Shown here in pieces: positions 5,067 to 5,088 of a stretch of DNA of 5,088 bases (positions are counted from its first letter, which is position 1; the number at the start of each line of letters is the position of its first letter). Source of the DNA: Pseudomonadota bacterium (GTDB lineage Bacteria > Pseudomonadota > Alphaproteobacteria > Rhizobiales > Xanthobacteraceae); NCBI GenBank assembly GCA_021779635.1, contig JAJYAH010000572.1:1-5088 (forward strand), written 5' to 3'. Position numbers and translations under genes: made by a program. The notes under the pieces are model-generated. The model was not told the DNA's origin. It saw only the letters and a list, made by a program, of their open reading frames with translations, and did not search any database.

Positions 5067-5088
5067 CTCCAAATAGATGCCCGGCGCA

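Overview
The window looks like chromosomal or accessory DNA of an alphaproteobacterium, most likely from the Bradyrhizobium/Rhodopseudomonas/Afipia group (Nitrobacteraceae). The reasons are the high-GC codon use, strong GGAGG-type ribosome binding sites, the gene families present, and a palindromic intergenic element at the right edge that resembles one I remember as common in that group. The genus assignment is an inference from memory, not a search result.

Layout, left to right. Positions 1-230 (+) hold the 3' end of a small cupin gene. It converges on a three-gene minus-strand operon, transcribed from right to left: an 'amino acid synthesis' (PF06684, formerly DUF1185) protein at 3596-3000, an HpaB-type FADH2-dependent monooxygenase oxygenase component at 2944-1466, and an enamidase-like amidohydrolase at 1451-255. 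A GC-rich hairpin at 243-267 sits where the two convergent units meet, with the amidohydrolase stop codon in its loop. From a 178-bp divergent intergenic region (3597-3774), a periplasmic solute-binding protein of the branched-chain amino acid/amide ABC transporter type is transcribed rightwards (3775-5004). A composite palindrome (5005-5066) follows its stop codon directly. No stretch over 300 bases lacks a gene. I see no tRNA, rRNA, CRISPR array or insertion sequence.

How the genes may work together (inference). The genes fit an uptake-and-degradation module for a small nitrogen-containing, probably cyclic compound. The binding protein would capture the substrate, the flavin monooxygenase would hydroxylate it, and the enamidase-like hydrolase would open a ring C-N bond and release ammonia. 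The cupin and the PF06684 protein have undefined roles. A good candidate sigma-54 (-24/-12) promoter in front of the binding-protein gene would suit nitrogen-controlled expression. The flavin reductase partner, the ABC permeases and ATPases, and any regulator are not in the window.

Two sequence details suggest the chemistry is not that of the textbook homologues. The monooxygenase has His and Tyr where E. coli HpaB has its catalytic Tyr117 and His155. The enamidase-like protein appears to have Lys where clostridial enamidase has a metal-bridging Glu.
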